This document shows, piece after piece, positions 10,953 through 19,573 of a stretch of 64,000 nt of DNA. This stretch comes from Lumbricus terrestris (taxonomy: Eukaryota > Annelida > Clitellata > Crassiclitellata > Lumbricidae). Numbering within the stretch: position 1 is the first letter of the stretch; each line of letters starts with the position of its first letter. Location of the stretch: the NCBI GenBank assembly GCA_949752735.1, contig OX457042.1, forward strand, positions 36,390,368 through 36,454,367. The letters are read 5' to 3'. A program made the translations under genes and the position numbers. A model generated the notes under the pieces. That model saw nothing but the letters and a program-made list of their open reading frames with translations. It did not search any database and was not told the DNA's origin.

Positions 10953-11261
10953 ATGTGTCCGTCGAATGTTGAATGTGAAATGGATGTGTTTGGCAACTAC
11001 AAGTGCGAATGTGCCATTTGTGGAATCGATGAACGCACGGAGGATGAGAAAGCTACGAAATATCGCCTCATGAGATTGAAAGCGGAAAATGAAAAACTCA
11101 AAAAAGCAGTTACTTGCGTGGTATGTAAAAATAAGCAAGTAGAAGCACTGCTACTTCCATGCAGACATGTAAATATGTGCGACCCGTGTACAGATGAAGC
11201 TACAGAATGTCCTGAATGCAATGAACGCATATTGGGCTTTGTCAGAATATATATTGTATAA
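10953..11261 (+). CDS. C-terminal RING-finger protein (IAP-like)
   Basis: 102 residues from an ATG with A at -3. Residues 55-89 form a C3HC4 RING: C55, C58, C70, H72, C76, C79, C86, C89. The C-terminus RILGFVRIYIV closely resembles the RING end of inhibitor-of-apoptosis proteins, which act as E3 ubiquitin ligases. An additional Cys cluster (CECAIC, 18-23) and a short charged helix (36-52) precede it; no BIR domain is present. The role is inferred: ubiquitin ligation against host defence or cell-death factors, or virion regulation. It is the first gene of the block, 37 bases before the ATPase start. Confidence 0.8.
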   Translation: MCPSNVECEMDVFGNYKCECAICGIDERTEDEKATKYRLMRLKAENEKLKKAVTCVVCKNKQVEALLLPCRHVNMCDPCTDEATECPECNERILGFVRIYIV

Positions 11262-11298
11262 AAGTTTGCTACAGCATTTCAAGGACTCACTTTTCGTT

Positions 11299-11913
11299 AT
11301 GGATCCAACTTGGCAACATCCGTTCTCGGCTATAGTGAGTGGACCTTCTGGATGTGGAAAAACACAATTCACGCTACGATTTATAGATCATTTACATTAT
11401 ATGGTCAAACCTCAGATAGAAAAAATTATCTGGTGTTACGGAATATACCAAGAGATTTTCGACAAATATTCGCAAATTCAATTTCACGAAGGATTACCCG
11501 ACTTGAATATTTTCGATGGTAAGCAGAAAACGCTTCTGATATTGGACGACCTTATGAGCGAGACTGATGACCGCGTTACCAAATTATTTACAAAGATCAG
11601 CCACCACAGGAACGTTTCGATACTGTACCTGACGCAGAATCTATTCTACAGCAGCAAACATACGAGAACCATCAGTTTGAATGCACATTACTTTGTTCTT
11701 TTCAAAAACGTGAGAGATTCGACGCAGATAGCAAACCTGGCAAGGCAGATGTTCCCCGGCAAGTCGAATTTCATGATAGAGGCGTTTGGAGATGCGACAA
11801 TGGCGCCTTTCGGATATCTGTTGGTTGATCTCAAGCCGGAGACGGATGAACGTTGCAGATTAAGAACGAACATTTTCCCTGGCGAGACGCATTTTGTATA
11901 CGTAAGAAAGTGA
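11299..11913 (+). CDS. A32/FtsK-HerA-type DNA packaging ATPase
   Basis: 204 residues. The start at 11299 (G at -3 and +4) is preferred over the in-frame ATG at 11194, which would overlap the RING gene and add unconserved residues. Walker A is GPSGCGKT (15-22). Walker B is TLLILDDL (78-85) with the acidic pair D83-D84. Downstream motifs ISHHRN and LTQNLF fit this family's sensor region. In Maverick/Polinton and adenovirus-like systems this ATPase drives genome packaging into capsids. Its length is normal for the short form of the family. Confidence 0.88.
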   Translation: MDPTWQHPFSAIVSGPSGCGKTQFTLRFIDHLHYMVKPQIEKIIWCYGIYQEIFDKYSQIQFHEGLPDLNIFDGKQKTLLILDDLMSETDDRVTKLFTKISHHRNVSILYLTQNLFYSSKHTRTISLNAHYFVLFKNVRDSTQIANLARQMFPGKSNFMIEAFGDATMAPFGYLLVDLKPETDERCRLRTNIFPGETHFVYVRK

Positions 11914-11954
11914 ATATAAGGTCGTGTAATCGCTCGAACGTTCATTCGTTGAAA

Positions 11955-12284
11955 ATGACGGCTCCACTGAAGGAGAAATTTGAGAAACTGAGATTGCTTA
12001 AAGAGTCGTCACCCAAAGTGAGGAAACGTATTTTGAAAGATTGCAACACCTCTCTACTTTACTGTCTCTGTGAGTGTGCACTCAACGTTTTAAAAGGAGT
12101 TGTTCCTTTGGAAAAAGCTCAGAAGAAGAGACTTGGTCGTTTCAAACACAAGTTAAGAAAATTGGCTTCCAAGAAAACTCGTGTAAAGATTAAGAAACGA
12201 TTAGTACAGACTGGTGGTTTCATAGGTGCATTACTTACCCCCGTGCTTTCCTTTCTGGGTACCTTGCTAAGTAATAAACTGTAG
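11955..12284 (+). CDS. Small basic protein with hydrophobic C-terminus
   Basis: 109 residues from the ATG at 11955; the upstream extension to 11853 starts at TTG and is disregarded. The first 80 residues are Lys/Arg-rich with a Cys pair in LLYCLCECALNVL. The end is TGGFIGALLTPVLSFLG, a hydrophobic Gly-containing tail. The same architecture (basic body, Q/T-G-G-F-x-x-A-L-L tail) recurs in invertebrate Maverick-type loci as an uncharacterised protein. By composition it could be a core or membrane-active minor virion protein; that is inference. Confidence 0.7.
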   Translation: MTAPLKEKFEKLRLLKESSPKVRKRILKDCNTSLLYCLCECALNVLKGVVPLEKAQKKRLGRFKHKLRKLASKKTRVKIKKRLVQTGGFIGALLTPVLSFLGTLLSNKL

Positions 12285-12285
12285 C

Positions 12286-12942
12286 ATGGAACATACAAAG
12301 AAGATGGTCTTGGTTGAACCCAGACAGATTGAAAAATGGAAGGAAACCATGTTGGACAAGACTTTGTCCAAATTGGATACGCAGATGTACGACATTCTGC
12401 ATCGCGATATTGCCGATGACGATAAAGCCAAACTCTATTCCAACAGTCTGAGTCGCTATCTGAACATTGATAAACCTACTGTACTTACCAAATTCGAAAA
12501 GAAGGAAGATGAAGTGTCAACTGTTGAGAAAGCACAACCGGTCAAAACCAATAGCATAGAAGCTCAAGTCTTGGAAACCGTGCCAAAGAAATGGAAAACG
12601 CAGGCTGCTAGACTTTTAACTCACATGAAGAGCAACCCGGACGTTTCGTGGTCTACTAAAGGCGAACTTGTGCTGAAGAACACGACCGTTCCGAAGACGC
12701 ACGTGGTGGACTTGGTAAACGATCTGCTGAGAAAACGTACAACAGCTTCACCGCCTACCGGATGGATGCAACTGGCCGACGCCTTGAAAGATTCCAACAT
12801 TCCTCGCGAGTTGATCGGCAATCAAGATCGTTGGAAATATATTAACGGCCCGCTCGATGATAGTCAGTCATTTACACCGAAAAGTATACACGGAGAACAC
12901 CATCAACAACACCATCTGAATGCGAGTTGGTTACCCTACTGA
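12286..12942 (+). CDS. Conserved protein of unknown function (218 aa)
   Basis: The ATG follows the previous stop by one base, with A at -3 and G at +4. The N-terminal 60 residues are charged and probably helical. A conserved-looking C-terminal module includes VPKKWKTQAARLLTHMK, VDLVNDLLRK and RELIGNQDRWKYI. I recall this module next to the integrase in many invertebrate F54H12-type loci, but no biochemical role is known to me. The stop codon overlaps the next ATG (TGATG). Confidence 0.7.
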   Translation: MEHTKKMVLVEPRQIEKWKETMLDKTLSKLDTQMYDILHRDIADDDKAKLYSNSLSRYLNIDKPTVLTKFEKKEDEVSTVEKAQPVKTNSIEAQVLETVPKKWKTQAARLLTHMKSNPDVSWSTKGELVLKNTTVPKTHVVDLVNDLLRKRTTASPPTGWMQLADALKDSNIPRELIGNQDRWKYINGPLDDSQSFTPKSIHGEHHQQHHLNASWLPY

Positions 12943-13976
12943 TGGAGTCTTACTTCGATCCTAAACAACCGGCTAGCTTCGGCGGCGTATCTTCCTTTCA
13001 AAGACATATTGACGATAAATTTAAAACTAAGGATGTTAAACAATGGCTTTCGAAACAGGACGCTTACACGTTACATAAACCTGTCAGGTTGAACTTTAGG
13101 CGTAGACAGACTTTTACAGTAGGAATTGACGATCTATGGCAAGCTGACTTGGCCGATCTTTCTGCATTGTCGAAACATAATGATAAAAATAAATATATTT
13201 TAACGTGTATAGACGTCTTTTCTAAATATGCTTGGGCAGTTCCGCTCAAGTCAAAGTCGGGATCAGATTTGACTGCCGCCTTTTCAGCCATTTTGGTAGA
13301 TAGACAGCCCGCTCATTTACAGACCGACAAGGGAACAGAGTTCCTTAATAGAAGTTTTCAATCCATGCTGCGCAAGAACTCCATTCGCTTTTACACATCT
13401 GAAAATAGCGATATAAAGGCCTCTGTAGTAGAAAGATTCAATCGCACGCTTAAGACGAAAATGTGGAAGTACTTTACGTATAAGAATACGTATCGATATG
13501 TTGATGTTTTGCAAGATCTTATGCAATCGTACAACAATACATATCATAGAAGTATAGACATGATACCTAGTCAAGTGACAAAGGAAGACGAAAATAGTAT
13601 TAGAAGTCGTTTGTACGGTCAAAAGAAAAGTCCAGCAAAGTGGAAATATGCAGTAGGTGATAAAGTGAGAATTGCAAAGGCTAGAATCGCATTCAAAAAG
13701 GGCTACCTTCCCTCTTGGTCCGAAGAGATTTTTAAGATCATAGCTCGCATACCTTCCGATCCAGTAACTTACGAATTAGCTGATTTAAAAGACGAGACGC
13801 TAAAGGGTAAATTCTACGAAGTCGAATTGCAAAGAATTTTGAAAGATGATGACGTGTACGGTATCGAAAAGGTCTTAAAAACGCGTAAGCGCCGTGGAAA
13901 GACCGAATATTATGTCAAGTGGAAAGGTTACGACGACAAATTTAACTCTTGGACTCAGGATATATTCGATGTCTAG
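12942..13976 (+). CDS. DDE integrase with C-terminal chromodomain (F54H12.3-like)
   Basis: 344 residues from the ATG at 12942 overlapping the previous stop; the longer frame from 12927 starts with TTG. The retroviral-type core has D69 (WQADL), D129 (QTDKGTEF) and E164 (VVERFNRT), with 34 residues between the last two. The C-terminal 39 residues (YGIEKVLKTRKRRG, then YYVKWKGY and NSW) are a chromodomain ending soon after the conserved Trp. No HHCC zinc-binding N-terminus is visible. It catalyses cut/strand transfer of the element ends; the 6-bp TSD fits. It resembles proteins annotated as transposon-derived F54H12.3-like. Confidence 0.9.
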   Translation: MESYFDPKQPASFGGVSSFQRHIDDKFKTKDVKQWLSKQDAYTLHKPVRLNFRRRQTFTVGIDDLWQADLADLSALSKHNDKNKYILTCIDVFSKYAWAVPLKSKSGSDLTAAFSAILVDRQPAHLQTDKGTEFLNRSFQSMLRKNSIRFYTSENSDIKASVVERFNRTLKTKMWKYFTYKNTYRYVDVLQDLMQSYNNTYHRSIDMIPSQVTKEDENSIRSRLYGQKKSPAKWKYAVGDKVRIAKARIAFKKGYLPSWSEEIFKIIARIPSDPVTYELADLKDETLKGKFYEVELQRILKDDDVYGIEKVLKTRKRRGKTEYYVKWKGYDDKFNSWTQDIFDV

Positions 13977-14015
13977 CACTGACAATGCGCATTCTGTAAT
14001 AGTCTACATGCGAGT

Positions 14016-14909
14016 ATGGCTCACTTTTATCTAGCGCTACCAAGCAACAGCTCCATGAAGTATTATCCAAGCAATACTGCGGCACACTTTACAACAAAAT
14101 TGGAAAACGGCATTTCGTTATCGGGCGATTGGGAAGTTGGCTTTATTGAAATACATTATCCGCACACGTGGAACAATATAACATCCGACGATTGTGAATT
14201 TATTTATTGGCAAGAATCGAAAAAGTACTCTGACGGTTTGCATTGGCCAGGCGATCAAAAGACAATACAATTACCTACTGGGTATTACGAAAATATGCAT
14301 GATATTGTATTTGCTGTAAATACGAATATACAGGAGTTTGCGGTCGAACATAAACTTGATAAATATTCACATTTTAAATATGACACAATAACGAAAACAC
14401 TCAAAGGTGAAATAAATCTAGGAGCGGGAGTAAGATTCTCCACAGCATTATGCTTTATTTTGGGCATAGACGAAAGACAGAATCCTATTTATAACCTCAA
14501 TTTTGGTAAATATGACGCTGAAGAGAATGAAGAATATTATAAAGAGCATTACGAAGAGTTTAATAAAGTATGGGATGAGGTACCCGATGTGGAATGGGAA
14601 TCTGAGTATATTGGAGATATAAATCCAGCATTCTCAAGCATACACGTTTATTGCAACATTCTGTCACATGTACCTGTTGGCGATACGACAGCCCCATTAC
14701 TTCGAATAGTTCACATTGAAGGCAAAAATGGCGACAATGTGCATATCATGTACGAGAATGCAGTCTACGTACCCCTTCAGCAGAAAAGCTTCGATTCGAT
14801 AGAAATAGATATTAGGGGCGACACTGGGAACGCAATACCATTCGAGTATGGGAAGTCGTTCGTATTACTTCATTTCAGACAGTGCAAGAAACCGCATCTC
14901 ATTCAATAA
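14016..14909 (+). CDS. Putative virion protein, paralogue A (297 aa)
   Basis: It starts FYLALPSNSSMKYYP, then GDWEVGFIEIHYPHTW, and ends IDIRGDTGN and FEYGKSF. It is clearly paralogous to the next gene over its whole length. The internal region 165-195 is Glu/Asp/Tyr-rich and differs from paralogue B. The family is common in invertebrate Maverick-type loci. A beta-rich capsid or penton role is inferred from its position between integrase and capsid candidate and from duplication. It has good start context (A at -3, G at +4). Confidence 0.75.
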   Translation: MAHFYLALPSNSSMKYYPSNTAAHFTTKLENGISLSGDWEVGFIEIHYPHTWNNITSDDCEFIYWQESKKYSDGLHWPGDQKTIQLPTGYYENMHDIVFAVNTNIQEFAVEHKLDKYSHFKYDTITKTLKGEINLGAGVRFSTALCFILGIDERQNPIYNLNFGKYDAEENEEYYKEHYEEFNKVWDEVPDVEWESEYIGDINPAFSSIHVYCNILSHVPVGDTTAPLLRIVHIEGKNGDNVHIMYENAVYVPLQQKSFDSIEIDIRGDTGNAIPFEYGKSFVLLHFRQCKKPHLIQ

Positions 14910-14912
14910 AAT

Positions 14913-15737
14913 ATGGCTCAATTTTACCTTACGCTCCCCAGCAATAGTTCCATGCTGTTTTATCCAAACAATACCATAACACATTTTACCACGAGATTGG
15001 AAAATCCAATATCCCTAACCGGTGACTGGGAAGTCGGGCTAGTTGAATTACAGTACCCTCATAGTTGGAGCAATTTAGAAAGAAATGAAGGTAGAATCTC
15101 GTATATGCACGTCAAGTTTTCTGAAACGGGTGACATACTACCAGGATCGCTGCATAGAACTACACGACTGCCAACCGGATACTATGAAACACCACAAGAT
15201 CTTATCGATTCCATAAACAAATTTATAAGTCTTGTTGTGGATGAAATGGAATTGACTACATTCCCAAAGTTCAAATACGATCCTATATCGAAGCGACTCA
15301 AGGGTGATATAAACAAAGGTGCAAATATTCAGTTTTCACCAACCATATGTTCAATGCTGGGCGTTGATGCACGTCAAAATCCAATTCTCAATTACGATGA
15401 TGAGGATGACTACATTGTTGATTTCGTGGGCGACAATGCTTGCGATGTAAATCGTGGGTTTTGCTCTCTGTACGTATATTGCAATGTGTTGGAACAAGTC
15501 CCTGTGGGAGATACGAAGGCACCACTGCTCAGAATTGTAAACGTGTCTGGGAAAAGTGGCGATAGCGTGCGTGCTACTTACGAAAAGCCCGTTTACATTC
15601 CGTTGCAACAGAAGACTTTCGACTCCATCGAGGTGGATATAAGGGGCGACACTGGAAGTCCTATCCCATTCGAATACGGGAAGGCAATTGTGACACTACA
15701 CTTTAGACATCGTAAGATACCTTATCTTTTGCAATGA
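14913..15737 (+). CDS. Putative virion protein, paralogue B (274 aa)
   Basis: It starts three bases after paralogue A stops. The shared framework is FYLTLPSNSSMLFYP, LTGDWEVGLVELQYPHSW, VPVGDTKAPLLRIVN, IDIRGDTG-type (here VDIRGDTGSPIPFEYGK). It lacks the long acidic insert of A. Tandem duplication followed by divergence suggests two forms of one structural subunit, for example alternative vertex proteins; this is inference. The stop overlaps the next start (ATGA). Confidence 0.75.
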   Translation: MAQFYLTLPSNSSMLFYPNNTITHFTTRLENPISLTGDWEVGLVELQYPHSWSNLERNEGRISYMHVKFSETGDILPGSLHRTTRLPTGYYETPQDLIDSINKFISLVVDEMELTTFPKFKYDPISKRLKGDINKGANIQFSPTICSMLGVDARQNPILNYDDEDDYIVDFVGDNACDVNRGFCSLYVYCNVLEQVPVGDTKAPLLRIVNVSGKSGDSVRATYEKPVYIPLQQKTFDSIEVDIRGDTGSPIPFEYGKAIVTLHFRHRKIPYLLQ

Positions 15738-16138
15738 AAAAACAATTTTGCTGCGATGCAAGTCGTTTGGCATACGAGGACTACTATGTACAACAGAGTG
15801 GCAATGGCATGCCAGTTTTTCAAGGTGCGCGCATGCAACGTGGGCATGGCGTGGGCAGCTTTCTTGGCGGTCTGTTTAGAAGTGCCTGGCCGCTTATTCA
15901 GACTGGCGCTAAGGCAATTGGCAAACAGGTTTTGAGAACCGGTCTGCAGATTGCCAACGACGTCGCGGACGGTGGTCAGTTGATAGACTCGGCCAAACGT
16001 CGCGTTCCAGAAGGTATAAAAGCGTTTACATCTTCCAAAGATGACAATGTGCAAAGCGGTGGCGGCAGGAAGAGACGTAAAAGATCGTTGAAAAGAATTA
16101 ACAAGAGAACCAAGGAAGATATTTTCGGCAAAGTTTGA
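15734..16138 (+). CDS. Adenovirus pVI/pX-like minor virion protein
   Basis: 134 residues; the start overlaps the upstream stop. An amphipathic Gly-rich segment SFLGGLFRSAWPLIQTGAKA (about 37-56) continues into IGKQVLRTGLQIANDVADGG. The C-terminus is Lys/Arg-rich (GGRKRRKRSLKRINKRTKED). A GG-containing amphipathic helix with a basic tail resembles minor core/membrane-lytic proteins of adenoviruses and Polintons that are cut by the adenain protease. Function and cleavage are inferred. An upstream Cys pair (FCC) is unexplained. Confidence 0.65.
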   Translation: MKKQFCCDASRLAYEDYYVQQSGNGMPVFQGARMQRGHGVGSFLGGLFRSAWPLIQTGAKAIGKQVLRTGLQIANDVADGGQLIDSAKRRVPEGIKAFTSSKDDNVQSGGGRKRRKRSLKRINKRTKEDIFGKV

Positions 16139-16141
16139 AAA

Positions 16142-17464
16142 ATGGCGTTCGTTCATCCACAATCTTGCGAATGTACAAAGAGCGAATTGGATCTGTTTAC
16201 CGTACCTCCCACACAGACCAGTATCGAAACCGGGTCGTACGTAGAGTATAATCCAATAGCCACCATTTCGCAAGGTACGCCGATCGAATTTAGCATTACA
16301 GGGGCCGGCCAAGATTATTTGGACTTGTCGAATACACAGCTATACGTCAGGGCAGCAATAATAAGAGCGAATAACGATCCGACTGATGCTGGCGACCATG
16401 TTGGACCTATCAACCTATTCCTACACAGCCTGTTTTCGGAAGTCGACATCACTTTAAATGACACGCTCGTTACTTCTTCTAACAACACGTATGCGTATCG
16501 TAGCTATATGGAGACCATACTTAGTTACGGTGATGCAGCCAAAGCTTCGCAACTTACCTCTGCTCTCTTTTACAAGGATACAGCCACACACTTGGAAGAC
16601 GCCAATCCGCACGACGACGATATAGCGAATGTCGGTTTTAAGAAACGCAGTGCATTGACCGACGAAGGGCGCGTCGTTGATATGATAGGCGGGATTCACA
16701 GCGATCTCTTCTTCCAAGAACGGTTTCTCCCCAACGATATCAATATAAAAATCCGGCTCGTAAGAAACAAGGATCCATTCTGCTTGATGTCAGCGACAGC
16801 GGGTGCCGCATATAAAGTAAAAATCTTGGAATGTAAGTTGTACGTTAGAAAAGTAAAGCTAAGTCCGTCGGTGTTTCTAGCACATGCTAAAGCACTTGAG
16901 GTTGGCAATTTGAAGTTTCCCATTCGAAGAGCCATTTGCAAGACTTTCACGGTTCCGGCAGGAAACTTGGATGCGTCACAGGAGAGTCTCTTCTCCGGTC
17001 AGATTCCTACTCGTATCGTTATCGGTTGCGTTGACAACGACGCGTTTAACGGAGTCTATACGAAGAATCCATTCAACTTCAAACATATGAACCTGACCCA
17101 ACTAAAAGTGTACTTGGACGGTCAACAGCAAACGATCAAACCTTTGGAAACGAATTTCGCAAACAATCAGTTTGTGAATGCTTACGCTTCGCTGTTTACT
17201 GGTACTGGAAAGTGGATGCGTGACGAAGGAAATCAGATAGCGAGAGAGGACTTTGCCGGTGGATATGCTCTTTACGCATTCGATTTAACACCGGACCTGG
17301 CAGAAGGCGGTCACTTTAACCTCATCAAACCGGGAAATATTCGTGTTGATATGAAGTTCGGGCAGGCTTTGGCTAGAACCATAAACGTCATCGCATTCGC
17401 AGAATTTGAAAATATTCTGGAAATCGATCGCTCCAGAAACGTGATTTTCGACTATACCAACTGA
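16142..17464 (+). CDS. F54H12.2-like protein, candidate major capsid protein
   Basis: 440 residues, ATG with A at -3 and G at +4. Conserved stretches include HPQSCECTKSELDLFTVPPT near the start, then AGQDYLDLSNTQLYVRA, INLFLHSLFSEVDITLN, DLTPDLAEGGHFNL and FENILEIDRSRNV at the end. This matches the widely annotated F54H12.2-like family of invertebrates. It is the largest ORF, beta-rich in appearance, and directly precedes the protease, as major capsid genes do in Polintons. That it forms a double jelly-roll capsid is inference; a structure prediction would settle it. Confidence 0.8.
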   Translation: MAFVHPQSCECTKSELDLFTVPPTQTSIETGSYVEYNPIATISQGTPIEFSITGAGQDYLDLSNTQLYVRAAIIRANNDPTDAGDHVGPINLFLHSLFSEVDITLNDTLVTSSNNTYAYRSYMETILSYGDAAKASQLTSALFYKDTATHLEDANPHDDDIANVGFKKRSALTDEGRVVDMIGGIHSDLFFQERFLPNDINIKIRLVRNKDPFCLMSATAGAAYKVKILECKLYVRKVKLSPSVFLAHAKALEVGNLKFPIRRAICKTFTVPAGNLDASQESLFSGQIPTRIVIGCVDNDAFNGVYTKNPFNFKHMNLTQLKVYLDGQQQTIKPLETNFANNQFVNAYASLFTGTGKWMRDEGNQIAREDFAGGYALYAFDLTPDLAEGGHFNLIKPGNIRVDMKFGQALARTINVIAFAEFENILEIDRSRNVIFDYTN

Positions 17465-17465
17465 A

Positions 17466-17912
17466 ATGGACGGTGACACGATATATTCGATACTACGTGC
17501 AGATGCAAAGTGTGATCCCATGTTTCTGGGCGTGTTTCCATGCGACCGCTTACCTTCAACGATAAACAGAAATCGTCCCTCCATTCTCGTGTGTAATACA
17601 GATACGTACGGCAATCCAGGGAAACATTGGATCGTTATTTACATAGAGAATTCTGCCTATGGGGAATACTTTGACTCGCTGGGTGCACCACCCGAAGCAC
17701 CGTTCAGAACATTTTTACATAGACATTGTGCACGCTGGATTTTTACTGATCGGCAATTGCAAAGCTTAGTTAGCAAATTTTGTGGACATTACTGTATTTT
17801 ATATTCGTTGCATAGAGCTAGAGGTAGAAATATTAATGCTGTAGCGAACATGTTAACTTTTGATACTGGATTGAACGATTATTTGGTTTATAATTTCGTT
17901 TCCAAAGCATAA
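17466..17912 (+). CDS. Adenain/ULP1-like cysteine protease
   Basis: 148 residues, starting one base after the capsid stop, with strong context. Catalytic residues are apparent: H54 (KHWIVIY), D70 (EYFDSLG), Q99 (RQLQS) and C106 (FCGHYC), the order and spacing of the C5/C48 cysteine protease fold. In adenovirus and Polinton systems this enzyme matures virion proteins. Its length is short but includes the complete triad and oxyanion Gln. It is the last gene; a polyadenylation signal follows within two bases. Confidence 0.9.
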   Translation: MDGDTIYSILRADAKCDPMFLGVFPCDRLPSTINRNRPSILVCNTDTYGNPGKHWIVIYIENSAYGEYFDSLGAPPEAPFRTFLHRHCARWIFTDRQLQSLVSKFCGHYCILYSLHRARGRNINAVANMLTFDTGLNDYLVYNFVSKA

Positions 17913-17913
17913 G

Positions 17914-17919
17914 AATAAA
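17914..17919 (+). terminator. Polyadenylation signal AATAAA
   Basis: Located directly after the protease stop codon. It is the first AATAAA after the compact gene block on the plus strand, with a GT-rich stretch (GTGTTGTAGTTATTTGTATG) about 20 bases beyond. Confidence 0.65.
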
Positions 17920-18090
17920 GTTTCTGGAACTTGAAAAGTGTTGTAGTTATTTGTATGCGTGAATCTGAATGCTAGAGATCGAAAACATACCAAAGTTCTG
18001 CTATGATCATTTAATAATGCACACACAACAGATGGCGTCAACGTTGTAACAAACTTCATCCTTGTACGCATTAAAAGATAAAATTTATAA

Positions 18091-18326
18091 AATCTTGGGT
18101 TTTTTTTTTCTGAGTGGAAAATTATAGATGTAAAATTTGAGTTTTCTAGGGTTTTTTTTCTAGGTGGAAAATCTGGTTTTTTTTTTCTAGGTGGAAAATC
18201 TGGGTTTTTTTTCTAGGTGGAAAATCTGGGGTTTTTTTTTCTAGGTGGAAAATCTTGGGTTTTTCTGGGTTTTTTTTTTCTAGGTGGAAAACCTGACTTT
18301 TTCTAGGTGGAAAATCTGGCTTTTTT
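18091..18326 (+). repeat. T-tract tandem repeat inside the element
   Basis: About eight imperfect copies of TTTTTTTCTAGGTGGAAAATC plus TGGG, roughly 25-40 bp each depending on T-run length. It occupies the otherwise non-coding region between the protease and the right end. Its function is unknown. Confidence 0.85.
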
Positions 18327-19290
18327 CTAACTTTTTAATTCGCTGCTTCTAGCATATTTCTTTTTCTCGAAGATGGCCCGCGGCACAGATTCTTATGGCA
18401 GCAAATAAAGTCATTCATAGACCTTTCTTCATTAACGTATCGCGTCGGTCGAGTGACCATGCTGAATAATACAATGGTTTCTTCCACCATAAGAAACACT
18501 GATAGTGCCAGTCACAAATCTGCATTAGGAGAGGGTATCGCTTTTCGCTTTTTGTAGAATGGACTGGAAAGAAAAAGTATAGTTTAAAATGCATGCACGT
18601 TGCGATTTAAAATGTATGTATGAACATCGGTTTGACACTTAATTATGACATACACATGTGGAGCAAATGCGCAGAGGGCTTAAAGAGGACCGGTGGCCTT
18701 TGTATAAGGCACGCGTGATCGGTCCATTGTTAACACAATGGTCGTATGCAGTGTCCGTCAGACGCCGGAGGGCACAGAGGTTGGCTTTGTCAGACGCGTG
18801 TTCGGTCACGCTGCGTGGTTTCTGGTGTCGTTGGCCCGATGCTCTGCGCAAACTCCGATATTCAGCGAGTATACGCTCGCGCCCTTACTCTAAACTTCTA
18901 TATGTTCCAAATTTTACCCTTATATTTCCAATACGTTTATTAGATGCGCCTTGCGTAGAAAGGTCTGTCTGTCGCTCTGCCAGTGCAATTCCTGCATAAT
19001 CGAGGAGGGTGCCGTAAATGTTTCCTCTTTTTAAGATGCAGCGCTGAATAAATTTTAAGAAACGCCGCTGCTGATTGTATTGATTTATTGCTTATGACAA
19101 TTGTGAATAAAAGATTATGGAGCGCATATAGAATGAACTATGTGAGTGAAGATGGTCAATTCTTAGCTCTTTTTAAAATTAATGTGAGACGAGGACGGTT
19201 GGATTGATAGCGATCTCACATGCATAATGAGAGTCACATCCACAAAGGACAATAGTCAACATGCAAATAGGCAAAGCGTGATAGCATCTA
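18327..19290. other. Non-coding right part of the element
   Basis: No ORF with an ATG start and a recognisable family was found. The longest frames begin with GTG or lack motifs. Replication or packaging signals could lie here, but none is identifiable. Confidence 0.45.
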
Positions 19291-19573
19291 GGTATGCACA
19301 CAGACAGACACAAACATGCACAAAGACAGACAGACATACAGGCAGACATACAAACAGTTACTGGAATCTTGGAGAAAGTTCTCGTAGATGACGTCACAAC
19401 ATGAATATTAATTAGGTATGTCATTAAAGGCTGCTTATAGTCAGTTAGGTATACACACAGACAGGCACAAACATGCACAAAGACAGACAGACATACAAGC
19501 AGACATACAAACAGATACTGGAACTTTCCAGAAAGTTCTCGTAGATGACGTCACAGCATGAATATTAATTAGG
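19291..19573 (+). repeat. Direct duplication of the right subterminal segment
   Basis: 19291-19416 and 19448-19573 are diverged copies. Both run from AGGTATRCACACAGACAG through a CRE-like TGACGTCA to TGAATATTAATTAG. The inner copy therefore carries a second edge of the terminal repeat. Confidence 0.85.

Noticed and set aside
18658..18999. An eleventh gene in the Maverick-like element
   Set aside because: The frame starts at GTG, has no motif and overlaps an opposite-strand frame of similar quality.
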